This document shows positions 35,419 through 43,812 of a DNA stretch of 64,000 nt, piece after piece. A program made the translations under genes and the position numbers. Every line of letters starts with the position of its first letter. The stretch's first letter is position 1. The notes below the pieces were generated by a model, which saw nothing but the letters and a program-made list of their open reading frames with translations, did not search any database and was not told the DNA's origin. Source of the DNA: Actinomycetota bacterium (GTDB lineage: Bacteria; Actinomycetota; Geothermincolia; Geothermincolales; RBG-13-55-18); assembly GCA_014360645.1 (NCBI GenBank), contig JACIXD010000004.1, positions 186,001-250,000 of the forward strand. Direction: 5' to 3'.

Positions 35419-36489
35419 ATGAGCGAGATAGAACGCTGTCCGGCGTGCGGGGCACCCTCGCAGTTCACGGGCAACCACCTCTGGCTCGCGGGAGGGGTCA
35501 TCGTGCAGGCCAACGACCGCGAGCACCGTATGGTGCTAATCGAGAGCGACAACCTCGACCCCCTCTTCAAGGGCGTGGAGGAGATCATAGGGCTGCCGCT
35601 GGAACGCATGATCATCGAGACCAAACGCCGGGCGAGCCGGGAATACATCAACCGCATCATCCCGCCCCAGGTAAAGGAGGGGGTGCAGAGATTGGAGTTG
35701 AGCCTGGACCCCCTCATCGAGGCCATCAACGTCATCAACTACGTCATGGGCTACGGCAGGAGCTCGCTGGTGGGATACCGTTACCGGGGGGACGACGACG
35801 ACTACGTCACCGAACGCATCGTGGAGCCTTACTCCATACCTCTGTGGTGCGGGGACTTCACAGGGTCCACGGAGGCGGTGACGGACCGCGACAACGACGT
35901 GACCTACGAGCTGTTGGAGGGCAACGCCATCGAGGTCACCTGCAGGCCTGCCCCCCACCCTCCACAGTTCCAGGGCAGGCTGGAATTCCACAGGCGCCCG
36001 TTCGAGGAGTCGGGTATCGAGCTGGAGCGATGCGGCTCCTGCGGCGGCCCGGCCCTCCTCTCCTCCCTGGAATGGGACACGAAAAAGGGCGTCATAACCA
36101 GCAGAATCACGGGCCGGCGCATGGCCATGTTCGGATCCGCCTACCTGGAGGTGGTCTTCGACGAGTTGGAGCGCGAGCTGGGAGAGGAGATCCCCCGCGC
36201 CGTCGTGGAGGCGCAGAGGCGCTTCTCCCTGGGCGGATTCTACTCCTCCAGGGAGGTCGAGGACGTTGACGGCCTGCGGCAACAGCTTGCCCTGCGCGGC
36301 CTGGGAGACCTGCAGGAGTTACGCCTGGAGGGCGCGGCCTTCAGGATGACCCTGCGCAACGCCGCCCTGCCCCTGCTGCTCGTCGGCCTCATGCAGGGAT
36401 ATTTCGAATCGGCCACCAGGAGCGGCTCCGAGGTCACCTGGGAGATGTCCGATGAGGGTGTGCTGTCCATGGAGGTCAGGGGGAAGTGA
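35419..36489 (+). CDS. Uncharacterised protein with two Cys-pair fingers and duplicated domain (paralogue A)
   Basis: 356 residues, not assigned to a named family. The sequence is two copies of the same plan: a short CxxC knuckle (CPACG at residue 7; CGSCGG near 204), then W..GVI and a helical/beta unit of about 150 residues (for example LERMIIETKRRASREYI in copy 1, LGEEIPRAVVEAQRRFSL in copy 2). Alternating hydrophobic strands and a glycine near the middle recall V4R/heme-NO-binding-like ligand domains, but this is only resemblance. Paralogue B lies at 52654-53748. ATG at 35419 follows GGAGGTAGTAGAG. A TATAAT at 35347-35352 may be its -10. Convergent with the D-aminoacylase gene. Function unknown. 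Confidence 0.8.
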   Translation: MSEIERCPACGAPSQFTGNHLWLAGGVIVQANDREHRMVLIESDNLDPLFKGVEEIIGLPLERMIIETKRRASREYINRIIPPQVKEGVQRLELSLDPLIEAINVINYVMGYGRSSLVGYRYRGDDDDYVTERIVEPYSIPLWCGDFTGSTEAVTDRDNDVTYELLEGNAIEVTCRPAPHPPQFQGRLEFHRRPFEESGIELERCGSCGGPALLSSLEWDTKKGVITSRITGRRMAMFGSAYLEVVFDELERELGEEIPRAVVEAQRRFSLGGFYSSREVEDVDGLRQQLALRGLGDLQELRLEGAAFRMTLRNAALPLLLVGLMQGYFESATRSGSEVTWEMSDEGVLSMEVRGK

Positions 36490-36531
36490 GGACAGCCGGG
36501 AAACGACCCCGGAGCGGCACCCGTCCCGGGT

Positions 36532-38280
36532 TCATGCGGCGTTCCTGCGCAGCACCTTGCCGGCCAGGGCGCCGGGGACCGGCTCTCCTCCTTCCACCAC
36601 CGGGGTCCCGTTGATGACCACCGCTTCCAGGCCCCTGGGAAAGCGCTCGGGGTCGCGGAAACAGGCCTCGGTACCGAACGCCTCCGGGTCCAAGACCAGC
36701 AGGTCCGCGTAGTACCCCTCCTTCACCAGTCCTCGCCGCGCGATGCCGAAGAAATCCGCGGGCAGGGAGGTGCAGCGCCGCACCGCCTCCGGCAGATCCA
36801 GCAGCCTCTTCTCCCTCACGTAGCGCCCGAAGAACTTGGGGTAGCAGCCGTAGAAGAGGTAGGAGGGCTTCCCCACCCCCATGAGGATGGTGTCGGTGGT
36901 GATCATGGTGCGCGGGTCCTGCAGGGCGGGGAAGGTGTAGCGCTCGGTGAAGGCGTCGTCGGGCTCGGACATGGACTCGAAGACCAGCACCTTGCCGTCC
37001 TCCTCCAGCAGCAGGTCGCACATGACGTCGAAGGGATGCCTGCCCTGCTCCGCGGCGATATCGGTGAAGAGGCGCCCCTCCAGGTGCTTGTTCTTCTCGC
37101 TGTGCACGGCCATCACCGTGACCGCGTCCCAGCCCATCTGGCGCATGATGTTGAGGGACCAGTCGTTGCGGCCGCGGTGGGGCCAGGTGGGCCTGCCCTT
37201 CTCGATGTCCCGGAGCATCTCCCGGCGCAGCGCGGGGTCGGAGGCGCGGGCCAGCACCTTCTCGCGCCCGCCGGTAAGCGCCCAAGGCGGGAAGAAGGCC
37301 AGCAGGTGGGTGAACCCCGCCGTGGTGGGCATGACGTCCATGGCCAGCTCCGCGCCCGACCTGCGGTTCTTCTCCAGGCGCTTGAGCACGGTGTTCATGG
37401 ACATGTCCAGGGCGAAGTCGGGCAGCACCCTGAGGGCCGCCTCGGGGTGACGACAGAGCCACTTCAGGCCCCTGAGGGCGATGGGGTGCAGCGGCCCCGC
37501 CCAGGGGATGGAGAAGATGTGCGAGACCTGTCCCCGGATGCCGTTGCGCCGCGCCACCTCCCCCACCTCGTCGATGGCCCTGCCCAGGGTGGTGGCGGTG
37601 TAGGAGCGCAGGTGGCTGGTGAAGATCCCGCCGTAGCGGGCCAGCGGTGCCGCCAGCTCCACCAACTCCCCGGTATCGGAGAACAGCCCCGGGAAATACT
37701 GCAGCCCCGTGGAGAGGCCGAAAGCCCCCGCCTCCAGCGACTCCTCCAGCAGCCGCTTCATGGTCCCCATGGCGGCGGCGTCGGCGGGCTTGTCCTCGAG
37801 GCCTAGGGCGGAGATGCGCAGCATGCCGTGGGGCACCAGCAGGGCCATGTTGAGCAGGAGACCTTTTTCGTCCATATATTCCATGAACTCCCCCATGTTC
37901 TTCCATTTTATGGCAGTATCGAAGTCCATCTGCGTGAAGACCTCGAGGTAGGTCTTGAGGCCCTCGCGGTTCTCGTCGGTGATGGGGGCCAGCGCCATGC
38001 CGCAGTTCCCGCCCACGAAGGTGGTGATGCCCTGCCGCACCAGGGGCTGCAGCAGCTCCGCCGCGTCCTCGCGGAACATGGTGAGGTCGGCGTGGGAATG
38101 TACGTCGATGAAACCGGGGCAGACCACGCGGCCGGTGGCATCCATGCGCCGGGCCGCCTCCGCTCCGCCCAGGTCCCCCACCGCCTCGATGCGCGGGCCT
38201 TTTATCCCCACATCCGCGCGGTACGGCTTTCCCCCCGAGCCGTCCATGACCGTCGCGCCCGTGATCGCCAGGTCGAACAA
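36532..38280 (-). CDS. N-acyl-D-amino-acid deacylase family amidohydrolase
   Basis: About 582 residues of the amidohydro_3 type. It shows GFIDVHSHADL near residue 65 (metal HxH), TTFVGGNCGMALAP near 90, GLSTGLQYFPG near 190, TSHLRSY near 220, QVSHIFSI near 250, an ITTDTILMG aspartate near 450 and the YVREKRLLDLPEAVRRCTSLPA block near 480 with the C-terminal GYYADLLVLDPE. Family members release D-amino acids from N-acyl derivatives or act as dihydropyrimidinase-like deacylases. The start is uncertain: a TTG at 38280, or a GTG at 38289 that overlaps the TGA of the upstream phosphoesterase gene. Either way the two genes are coupled. Confidence 0.85.
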   Translation of the reverse strand: MFDLAITGATVMDGSGGKPYRADVGIKGPRIEAVGDLGGAEAARRMDATGRVVCPGFIDVHSHADLTMFREDAAELLQPLVRQGITTFVGGNCGMALAPITDENREGLKTYLEVFTQMDFDTAIKWKNMGEFMEYMDEKGLLLNMALLVPHGMLRISALGLEDKPADAAAMGTMKRLLEESLEAGAFGLSTGLQYFPGLFSDTGELVELAAPLARYGGIFTSHLRSYTATTLGRAIDEVGEVARRNGIRGQVSHIFSIPWAGPLHPIALRGLKWLCRHPEAALRVLPDFALDMSMNTVLKRLEKNRRSGAELAMDVMPTTAGFTHLLAFFPPWALTGGREKVLARASDPALRREMLRDIEKGRPTWPHRGRNDWSLNIMRQMGWDAVTVMAVHSEKNKHLEGRLFTDIAAEQGRHPFDVMCDLLLEEDGKVLVFESMSEPDDAFTERYTFPALQDPRTMITTDTILMGVGKPSYLFYGCYPKFFGRYVREKRLLDLPEAVRRCTSLPADFFGIARRGLVKEGYYADLLVLDPEAFGTEACFRDPERFPRGLEAVVINGTPVVEGGEPVPGALAGKVLRRNAA

Positions 38281-38285
38281 CCTCC

Positions 38286-40097
38286 TCACCTCCCCTGTAC
38301 CGGCAATACCCGACCTCTCTTCATGGAGGGAACGCCGGGTCGGTCTCCCGCCTCTCCCGGCACGCCCGCCTCCACCATCACCTCGAGATAGAGCAGCGCC
38401 CTGCTGCCATCGCCGGGAAGGGCGACCGCCCGGATCAGGTCCGCCCCCTCCACCTCGTAGCGCCCCGAGGGCGACGCTTCCGTATCCAACACCAGGCCCC
38501 GCAAACGCACCGGGACGGCGAGAAAGTTGCCCGCCGCGAACCCGGCGACGGCACCTTCCCCGGGATCCTCCTCCTCGGCCCAGACGGCGGGGGTTTCCAG
38601 GAGGTCCAGGTCCACCACGGCGCCGGGATGCGAACCGTCGTAGAGTGGGTATGAGGACGTCCCGTCCAGGTAGGAGAACGAGACGATGCCTCCGTCCTCC
38701 ACCTCCACCAGCCTGTAGCCGGGATAATGCTCGCTCCAGCCGCCCCCGCCGAAATATACACAGGTCTGGCAGGAATAGACCGTCTCTCCCCCGCCTCCCT
38801 CCCAGGGCAGCGAGCTCACCGCGTCCATGTGCAGGTGTCCCCCGAAGACGTGGTGCACGCGGTGCAGGGCCATGAGCTCCAGCAGCTCCTCCCTGCCCCT
38901 TCCTCCCCCTCCGGCGTGGTATATGCCCCAATAGTTCACGTTGATGTAGGAATAGCCCCTGCCCTCGGGGGTGCAGGGATCGTGGTGCATGGCCACCACC
39001 CTCAAGGCGGAGCCGGCATGGTCGAAGAGGTCCTTTTCCAGCCAGGAGAGCTGCGCGCCGGGCGCCGAATAACCCTCCCCGGCGGGCGCGTCCAGCACCT
39101 GTCCCTGCCAGCGGCGCGGCTCCATGAAAAAGAGCTTGTTCATCACCACTCGGTCGCCCTCCGGCCACTGGTAGGAGTCCAGGCAGGTGAAATGGCACCC
39201 CCCCACGTCGAAGGAATAATAGAGGGGTCCAAGGTTGGCCTCGAACCACCGCGCGCCGTCGATGCCGTTCACGTACTGGTCGTGGTTGCCGGGCAGCAGG
39301 AACGCCGGGACCTCGAGCTCCAGCAATGCCTGGTAGAATCTCTCGTATTCCTTCAGGAGTTCCCCAGGCCTCCGCTGCCCTCGGATGAAATCGCCCAGCA
39401 TGAGCACAAAATCGGGCCGGATGAGGTTGAGCTGCTCTATGGCCTGGTAGAGGAAGAGCGGCTCGCCGGTATCGGAGAGCCCCCGATCGGTCTGCCGGGA
39501 GAACAGGGAGGAGTTGCCGCGCTCGTGCACGTGGATGTCGGAGAGGGTGACGAAGGTGAAGCGGTCATCGCCGTCCTCCATGATCCCCAAGGCGTGGGGC
39601 TGCTCCTCGCTCATTGCCGCGCCTTCACCCTCCGCCTCCACCTCCACGCGCAGGTCGTAGAGCTCGGGGAAGGCGTCCCCGGGCACCCGGAAGGAGACCG
39701 TCCATACCTCCTCGCCCTCTCCTTCCGCGCCGCGGTAAGGCCAGCGCCGCGAAGGGCCCCTGCGCGCCTCCAGGGGCTCCAGTTCGCGGGAGATGCCCGC
39801 GAGCTCCGCGCGCGCCGGGCGCATGGAGGCCCGGAAGTCCTCCGCCTCCAGCCATTTCGCCCCCTCCAGGCCATCCAGGTCCAGCTCCGCCTCCAGCACT
39901 CCGCCGGGCGTCACCAGGGCTGGGCAGCCGATGGTGGGCCAGATGAGCCGGTGGATGCGCGCGGGGGGGAACTCGTCGCCGGTGGGGTACCTGAAGAAAG
40001 GGGAGTGCAGGAAGCCGAGGGTCAATCCCAACAGGGCCAGGGCCGCCAGGACGAGGACGAGAAAAGCCTTCACGCCCCTCCGCAGCCAGACGCTCAC
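38286..40097 (-). CDS. Membrane-anchored metallophosphoesterase
   Basis: 603 residues. An N-terminal basic start and hydrophobic stretch (residues 10-32) make a signal anchor. After a beta-rich spacer of about 150 residues comes a calcineurin-like phosphoesterase: SDIHVHE near 185, LGDFIRG near 230, GNHDQ near 269, MHHDP near 368 and GGHLHMD near 416, giving all five metal motifs. The C-terminal 150 residues form an additional beta domain. It probably hydrolyses phosphodiesters or monoesters outside the membrane. Its stop is adjacent to or overlaps the start of the D-aminoacylase gene, suggesting an operon handling cell-wall or external substrates. ATG preceded by AGAGGGATAGACC. Confidence 0.85.
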   Translation of the reverse strand: MSVWLRRGVKAFLVLVLAALALLGLTLGFLHSPFFRYPTGDEFPPARIHRLIWPTIGCPALVTPGGVLEAELDLDGLEGAKWLEAEDFRASMRPARAELAGISRELEPLEARRGPSRRWPYRGAEGEGEEVWTVSFRVPGDAFPELYDLRVEVEAEGEGAAMSEEQPHALGIMEDGDDRFTFVTLSDIHVHERGNSSLFSRQTDRGLSDTGEPLFLYQAIEQLNLIRPDFVLMLGDFIRGQRRPGELLKEYERFYQALLELEVPAFLLPGNHDQYVNGIDGARWFEANLGPLYYSFDVGGCHFTCLDSYQWPEGDRVVMNKLFFMEPRRWQGQVLDAPAGEGYSAPGAQLSWLEKDLFDHAGSALRVVAMHHDPCTPEGRGYSYINVNYWGIYHAGGGGRGREELLELMALHRVHHVFGGHLHMDAVSSLPWEGGGGETVYSCQTCVYFGGGGWSEHYPGYRLVEVEDGGIVSFSYLDGTSSYPLYDGSHPGAVVDLDLLETPAVWAEEEDPGEGAVAGFAAGNFLAVPVRLRGLVLDTEASPSGRYEVEGADLIRAVALPGDGSRALLYLEVMVEAGVPGEAGDRPGVPSMKRGRVLPVQGR

Positions 40098-40346
40098 GGT
40101 CTATCCCTCTTTCTCTTTCTTTCTCTCACCCTTTTCGGGCAGCCATCCCGCCGCCTTACCGACAGCATCATATTACCAGCCGGACACGGTAACATGTACC
40201 AGCCGGGAACGGCACCTTGCCCGCCCTTCCGCCGCAACCCACGGAAAGGGCCTCTCCTTTTTTCCAGCGGCAGCATGGATGAGGGGCAGGGGATTCCTCG
40301 AGAAGGGAAAACGCCGGCGTCTCCGGAAGTCAGAACGGAAAGCGCT

Positions 40347-41594
40347 TCAGGCGTGCTCCTCTCTCAGGCGTGCGCCCAGCAGCAACGCCACCGCGAAGAG
40401 CGCCGACAGGAAGGCCATAGCCCACAGGAAATCTCCCGACTCGCCGCCCGTGAGCCCCTTGATGCCCTCCATGGCCAGAGTGATCACCACCCCGCCCGCG
40501 TTGCCCAACAGCAGGAGCACGCTGGTGCCGGTGCCGGTGAGATGAGCCCCCGTGGTCTCCTCCGAGAAGGCGAGCAGTACCGGCAGGGCGCTCAGGAGAA
40601 AGAAGCCCAGCAATCCCCCCACGACGAAAAGAGCGGGGGTGCCTTCCAGGATCCCGAGCAGGAGCATGGTGGGGATCGCGGCGCCCGCCGCCAGGAGCAG
40701 GAAAGGCTTGCGCCGCATCATCCGATCCGAGAGGGCCGGGAGCAGGATACAGCCCACCACCCCGGCCAGCACCATGGCCGCACCGATATTCCCCGCCGTG
40801 GTGGTCCCTATCCCCTTGGGAGCAAGGATCTTCTCGATGAGCTGCATAAGACCCACGAAAGAGCCGTTTCCGATGAGGATGATGGCGCACAGGATGCGGA
40901 AATTCCGCAGGCGGAACAGGGCACGCACCGCGCCGAGGTCTATGGAAACCTCCCCTCCCAGGGCGTCGGCCTCCGAGCGTCTGGGAGGGTGCGGCGGGCG
41001 CGCTTTTCCCAGCAAGGCAAAGAGAACGAAGCCCGTCAGAGCGGCCAGGCTGTAGACGAGCACCACCCAGCGCAGGGAGGATACCTCCCCCTCGCCGAAG
41101 GCCTTGAGCAGCGAGGGGGTGGCGGCCATGGCCACGATCATGCCGAGGAAAAGGGACAGGGTCCCCAGTCCGTTGGCCAGAGCCGATTCCTCTCCCGGGA
41201 ACCAGGTGCTGACCATCTTGGTGATGCTGTTGAGCACGAAGGGCTGGCCCACGGAGACACCGACCATCCCCAACAGCACAAGGGCATAGTTGTCGGCGAA
41301 GAGGCGCAGGAAAGAGAATGCCGCGGTCAAAAAAGCGCCGACCATCACCGCGTAGCGGAACCCCTTGCGGTCGATGATGAAGCCCGCCGGTATGGATACC
41401 GGGATATATACGAGCGGGAACACGGTGGCCAGCAGCACCACCTTGAGCTCGCTGACCCCCATGAGCTTCTCGGTCTCGGTGGCGATGGGCGCGTAGTTCA
41501 GCCATATGAGCTGCGTGATCGCCGCAACGAACATGAAGCTCGCAAGCACCACCCAGCGATAGGGATGGGCTCCGCTTTCCTCCCCGCTCTCCAT
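40347..41594 (-). CDS. MFS transporter
   Basis: 415 residues with 12 predicted membrane segments. Loop 2-3 carries a FIIDRKGFRYAV motif, a version of the MFS signature, and the central loop is cytoplasmic and charged (PPHPPRRSEADALGG). The closest recognisable subgroup is the FLVCR/DIRC2-like and YcaD-like exporters (WLNYAPIATETEKLMGVSE resembles FLVCR family N-termini), but the substrate is not known. The start at 41594 is an ATG following AAAAGGAGTGATCGG; the longer frame to 41879 overlaps the DUF4125 gene region. It is 249 bases from the phosphoesterase gene downstream. Confidence 0.88.
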   Translation of the reverse strand: MESGEESGAHPYRWVVLASFMFVAAITQLIWLNYAPIATETEKLMGVSELKVVLLATVFPLVYIPVSIPAGFIIDRKGFRYAVMVGAFLTAAFSFLRLFADNYALVLLGMVGVSVGQPFVLNSITKMVSTWFPGEESALANGLGTLSLFLGMIVAMAATPSLLKAFGEGEVSSLRWVVLVYSLAALTGFVLFALLGKARPPHPPRRSEADALGGEVSIDLGAVRALFRLRNFRILCAIILIGNGSFVGLMQLIEKILAPKGIGTTTAGNIGAAMVLAGVVGCILLPALSDRMMRRKPFLLLAAGAAIPTMLLLGILEGTPALFVVGGLLGFFLLSALPVLLAFSEETTGAHLTGTGTSVLLLLGNAGGVVITLAMEGIKGLTGGESGDFLWAMAFLSALFAVALLLGARLREEHA

Positions 41595-41730
41595 CCGATC
41601 ACTCCTTTTCCATCGCTCTCCATGCCGCTGACCTACCGTCCTCTTGCGCCTCCCGAGACGAAAGAAGGACTCGCCAGCCGCAGCGGGCGAATGACCTGCC
41701 GTGGAAATGCCGGAATCTCGCGGCGGTGTC

Positions 41731-42348
41731 TCAAGAACAGGGCGCGTAGCCGACGCTCCCCCCTCGGCCTCCCTGCGAGGCCAGGAGCTCCCTCCAGTCC
41801 GCCACCTCCCCGCAGGCCAGGCGCCGCATGTGGTCGACGGCCATGGCGATGCGGTTCTCGCCCCGCGAGGCCATGGCAAGGATGTCCATGTAATAATATT
41901 CCAGAGTCTGGGTGGAATAAGTATCCAGCTCCGCGCGGGAGTAGGTCTCGGAGGAGATCACCCCCGGGGCATCGTCGTGCGAGTAGATGGGGCGCGCCAG
42001 CCTCTCCCCGGGATTGGCCGCGAGGTACTCCTCCGCCCACAGGCACTCCTTGCGCACGATGCGGTCTATGAGCGAGGCCGCCTCGGGGTTGAGGGGCGGG
42101 ATCAGGCCCTCCATGCGGGCGTACTTCTCGACCATGAGGTTCCTCCCCCTGGACTTCGCCAGCCTGAGGTCGTTGAGGTAGCTGGCCAGGGTGGTCTCCG
42201 ACCAGGTGAGGAAACCGGCGGCGCGGATGATGCGGAATGTCTCCGGGTCCTCCCGGCAGGAAGCGCCGCCGCCCTCCGCCTGCAGCGAGGAGAGCATCTC
42301 CCATTCCATCTCCAGGATCCCCGAGATCAGGTCCTCTTTCCAGCTCAT
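41731..42348 (-). CDS. DUF4125 family protein
   Basis: 205 residues matching DUF4125: an N-terminal ILEMEWEMLSSL, then SWSETTLASYLNDLRLAKSRGRNLMVEKYARMEG-type region (with the SYLxDLxxAxxxGRNL pattern) and a YSTQTLEYYYMDI segment. The family occurs in anaerobic bacteria, often beside MFS or methyltransferase genes, with no known activity. ATG follows AAAGGGAGGGGGCC. It precedes the MFS gene by 137 bases and could be co-transcribed with it. Confidence 0.85.
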   Translation of the reverse strand: MSWKEDLISGILEMEWEMLSSLQAEGGGASCREDPETFRIIRAAGFLTWSETTLASYLNDLRLAKSRGRNLMVEKYARMEGLIPPLNPEAASLIDRIVRKECLWAEEYLAANPGERLARPIYSHDDAPGVISSETYSRAELDTYSTQTLEYYYMDILAMASRGENRIAMAVDHMRRLACGEVADWRELLASQGGRGGSVGYAPCS

Positions 42349-42396
42349 GGCCCCCTCCCTTTACGTTCGTCTCCTTTCCTCTCTCCGCCTGCTCCG

Positions 42397-42672
42397 TCAG
42401 CCTTTGCGGCGGCCGGAGAAGATCCAGGCGAGCAGCTTCACCGCCAGCAGCAGCACGCAGGCGCCTACAAAGGCTACGAAAAGGCTCCACCAGTCGAAGG
42501 CGAAGGTGACCTTCTCGTTGCGGATATAGCTGAAGATGAAACCGCCCACGAAGGCGCCCAGGATACCCACCACGGGGTTGAGCAGGCATCCGAACCGCTC
42601 CTTGGTGCGGGTGGCGACGCCCGCCAGCCAGCCCGCGAAGAACCCGATCACTATCCAGCCAATCAAGGACAT
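42397..42672 (-). CDS. GlsB/YeaQ/YmgE-like small membrane protein
   Basis: 91 residues. The first half is the transglycosylase-associated family core (IGWIVIGFFAGWLAG, then GCLLNPVVGILGAFVGGFIF), two glycine-rich membrane helices. A third hydrophobic stretch (SLFVAFVGACVLLLAVKLL) extends it beyond the usual 80 residues. Such proteins are stress-induced inner membrane proteins of unknown activity. ATG preceded by GGAAGAAAGGCGGACCTCC. Located 48 bases upstream of the DUF4125 gene. Confidence 0.88.
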   Translation of the reverse strand: MSLIGWIVIGFFAGWLAGVATRTKERFGCLLNPVVGILGAFVGGFIFSYIRNEKVTFAFDWWSLFVAFVGACVLLLAVKLLAWIFSGRRKG

Positions 42673-42815
42673 GGAGGTCCGCCTTTCTTCCCGTGACGCA
42701 TGGCAACGCCGTCCGGGTCTGCGCCGACATCTTCACGGCAGGGAGGTCTATCCGCATGGCGACCGAAGGCCCTCGCCAACCGCCCCCGGCCAGCCCGGGA
42801 TACGCACGTCATCAC

Positions 42816-43484
42816 CTAACCCCTCTCCGCCTCCTCCGCCAGCTCCAGGGCTTTTCTCTCCAGCTCTTCGCTGTACTCCTCCCACCGGGACCTCTCGCCT
42901 CCGGGAGCGCGCCAGAGCACGAAGCGGCAGGTGTCCGCGCCGGCGGGGATGGTCTGGGTGAAGCGCACCTGCCAGCCCTCGAGCATTCCCTTTTCCCTCA
43001 CCGCCTCCAGCATGCCCTGCACGAAGTAGCGCTGCACGCGGCAGTCGAAGGCGGAATATACGTCCTGGTGGGGGCACCAAAGGATGTGGAAGCTCACTTC
43101 GTCCTCGGAATCGATGCTCGGCTCCTCCAGCGAGGCGTAGGCGATGCAGTTAACCACGGTGGCGAAGAAGCTGGCCATCTCCGCCTCGCTCAGTCCCTCC
43201 GGAGGCTCCAGCTCTCCCATCATCTGACGGCCGACCTCCCTTCCCACCTCCACCAGGGCCTCCCTGACCACCCGCTGGCCCTCCTCCCCGAACTCGCGTT
43301 CGCAAGCCTTGAGGACCTCGATCACCGCCCTGGCCTGCATGGTTCCCCATACCCATAACACAGCGGGGTCGAAGTCGGTCTTTTCCAGCACCTCCTCGCG
43401 CAGTCTCCTCAATCCCTCCGCGTAGGGGAATTCGAAGGTGAACCTCTCCCAGGATTCCTCCTCACGATGATGGTAATGCGCCAT
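42816..43484 (-). CDS. Possible L-2-amino-thiazoline-4-carboxylic acid hydrolase-like protein
   Basis: 222 residues, soluble, acidic. The overall pattern (helical N-terminus with MQARAVIEVLKACEREFGEEG, a Cys-containing FHILWCPHQDVY near residue 137, and a C-terminal TIPAGADTCRFVLWR near 190) resembles the ATC hydrolase/V4R-like group seen in anaerobes, where the final beta segment ends with a cysteine in xGxxxCxF. I am not certain of the family. The ATG at 43484 is used, with GGAGGGGATTTTCC upstream; the frame extends to 43517 without support. No operon partner is evident. Confidence 0.6.
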   Translation of the reverse strand: MAHYHHREEESWERFTFEFPYAEGLRRLREEVLEKTDFDPAVLWVWGTMQARAVIEVLKACEREFGEEGQRVVREALVEVGREVGRQMMGELEPPEGLSEAEMASFFATVVNCIAYASLEEPSIDSEDEVSFHILWCPHQDVYSAFDCRVQRYFVQGMLEAVREKGMLEGWQVRFTQTIPAGADTCRFVLWRAPGGERSRWEEYSEELERKALELAEEAERG

Positions 43485-43625
43485 GGAAAATCCCCTCCCA
43501 GACTCGCTCCTCGCCAAGAGCCTTCGCCGTAAATCTACCAGTTATCGGCCCGCGCGGCAAAGCCTCCGCCCGGCAGGGCTTCTCCTTTCCCGGTCATTCT
43601 CCTCAAGGGCAGAGATGGATTAAAC

Positions 43626-43812
43626 GGCCTCGAGCCTCCGGGTGCGCCGACGGCCCGGGCAGGCTGGGCAGAACGCCTTGCCTTATCGCGGACGAAGGCC
43701 GGGGGAGGCGGCCCCTTCGGCTACAGGGCCTCGAGCCTCCGGGTGCGCCGACGGCCCGGTAAGAAGGCTTTGCCTCATCGCTGAGGAATACCGGGAGAGG
43801 CGACCCCTTCGG
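43626..43812. repeat. 101-bp tandem direct repeat after PFK gene
   Basis: Two units begin with GGCCTCGAGCCTCCGGGTGC at 43626 and 43727 (33 identical bases at each start, period 101) and both end with CCCCTTCGGCTA. The second unit runs up to the PFK stop codon at 43813-43815. The interiors have diverged with small deletions. It lies on the 3' side of PFK and may affect transcript ends; no T-run is present. Confidence 0.85.

Noticed and set aside
38727-42071. 1114-codon plus-strand open frame
   Set aside because: It lies opposite the phosphoesterase and MFS genes, whose motifs are clear on the minus strand.
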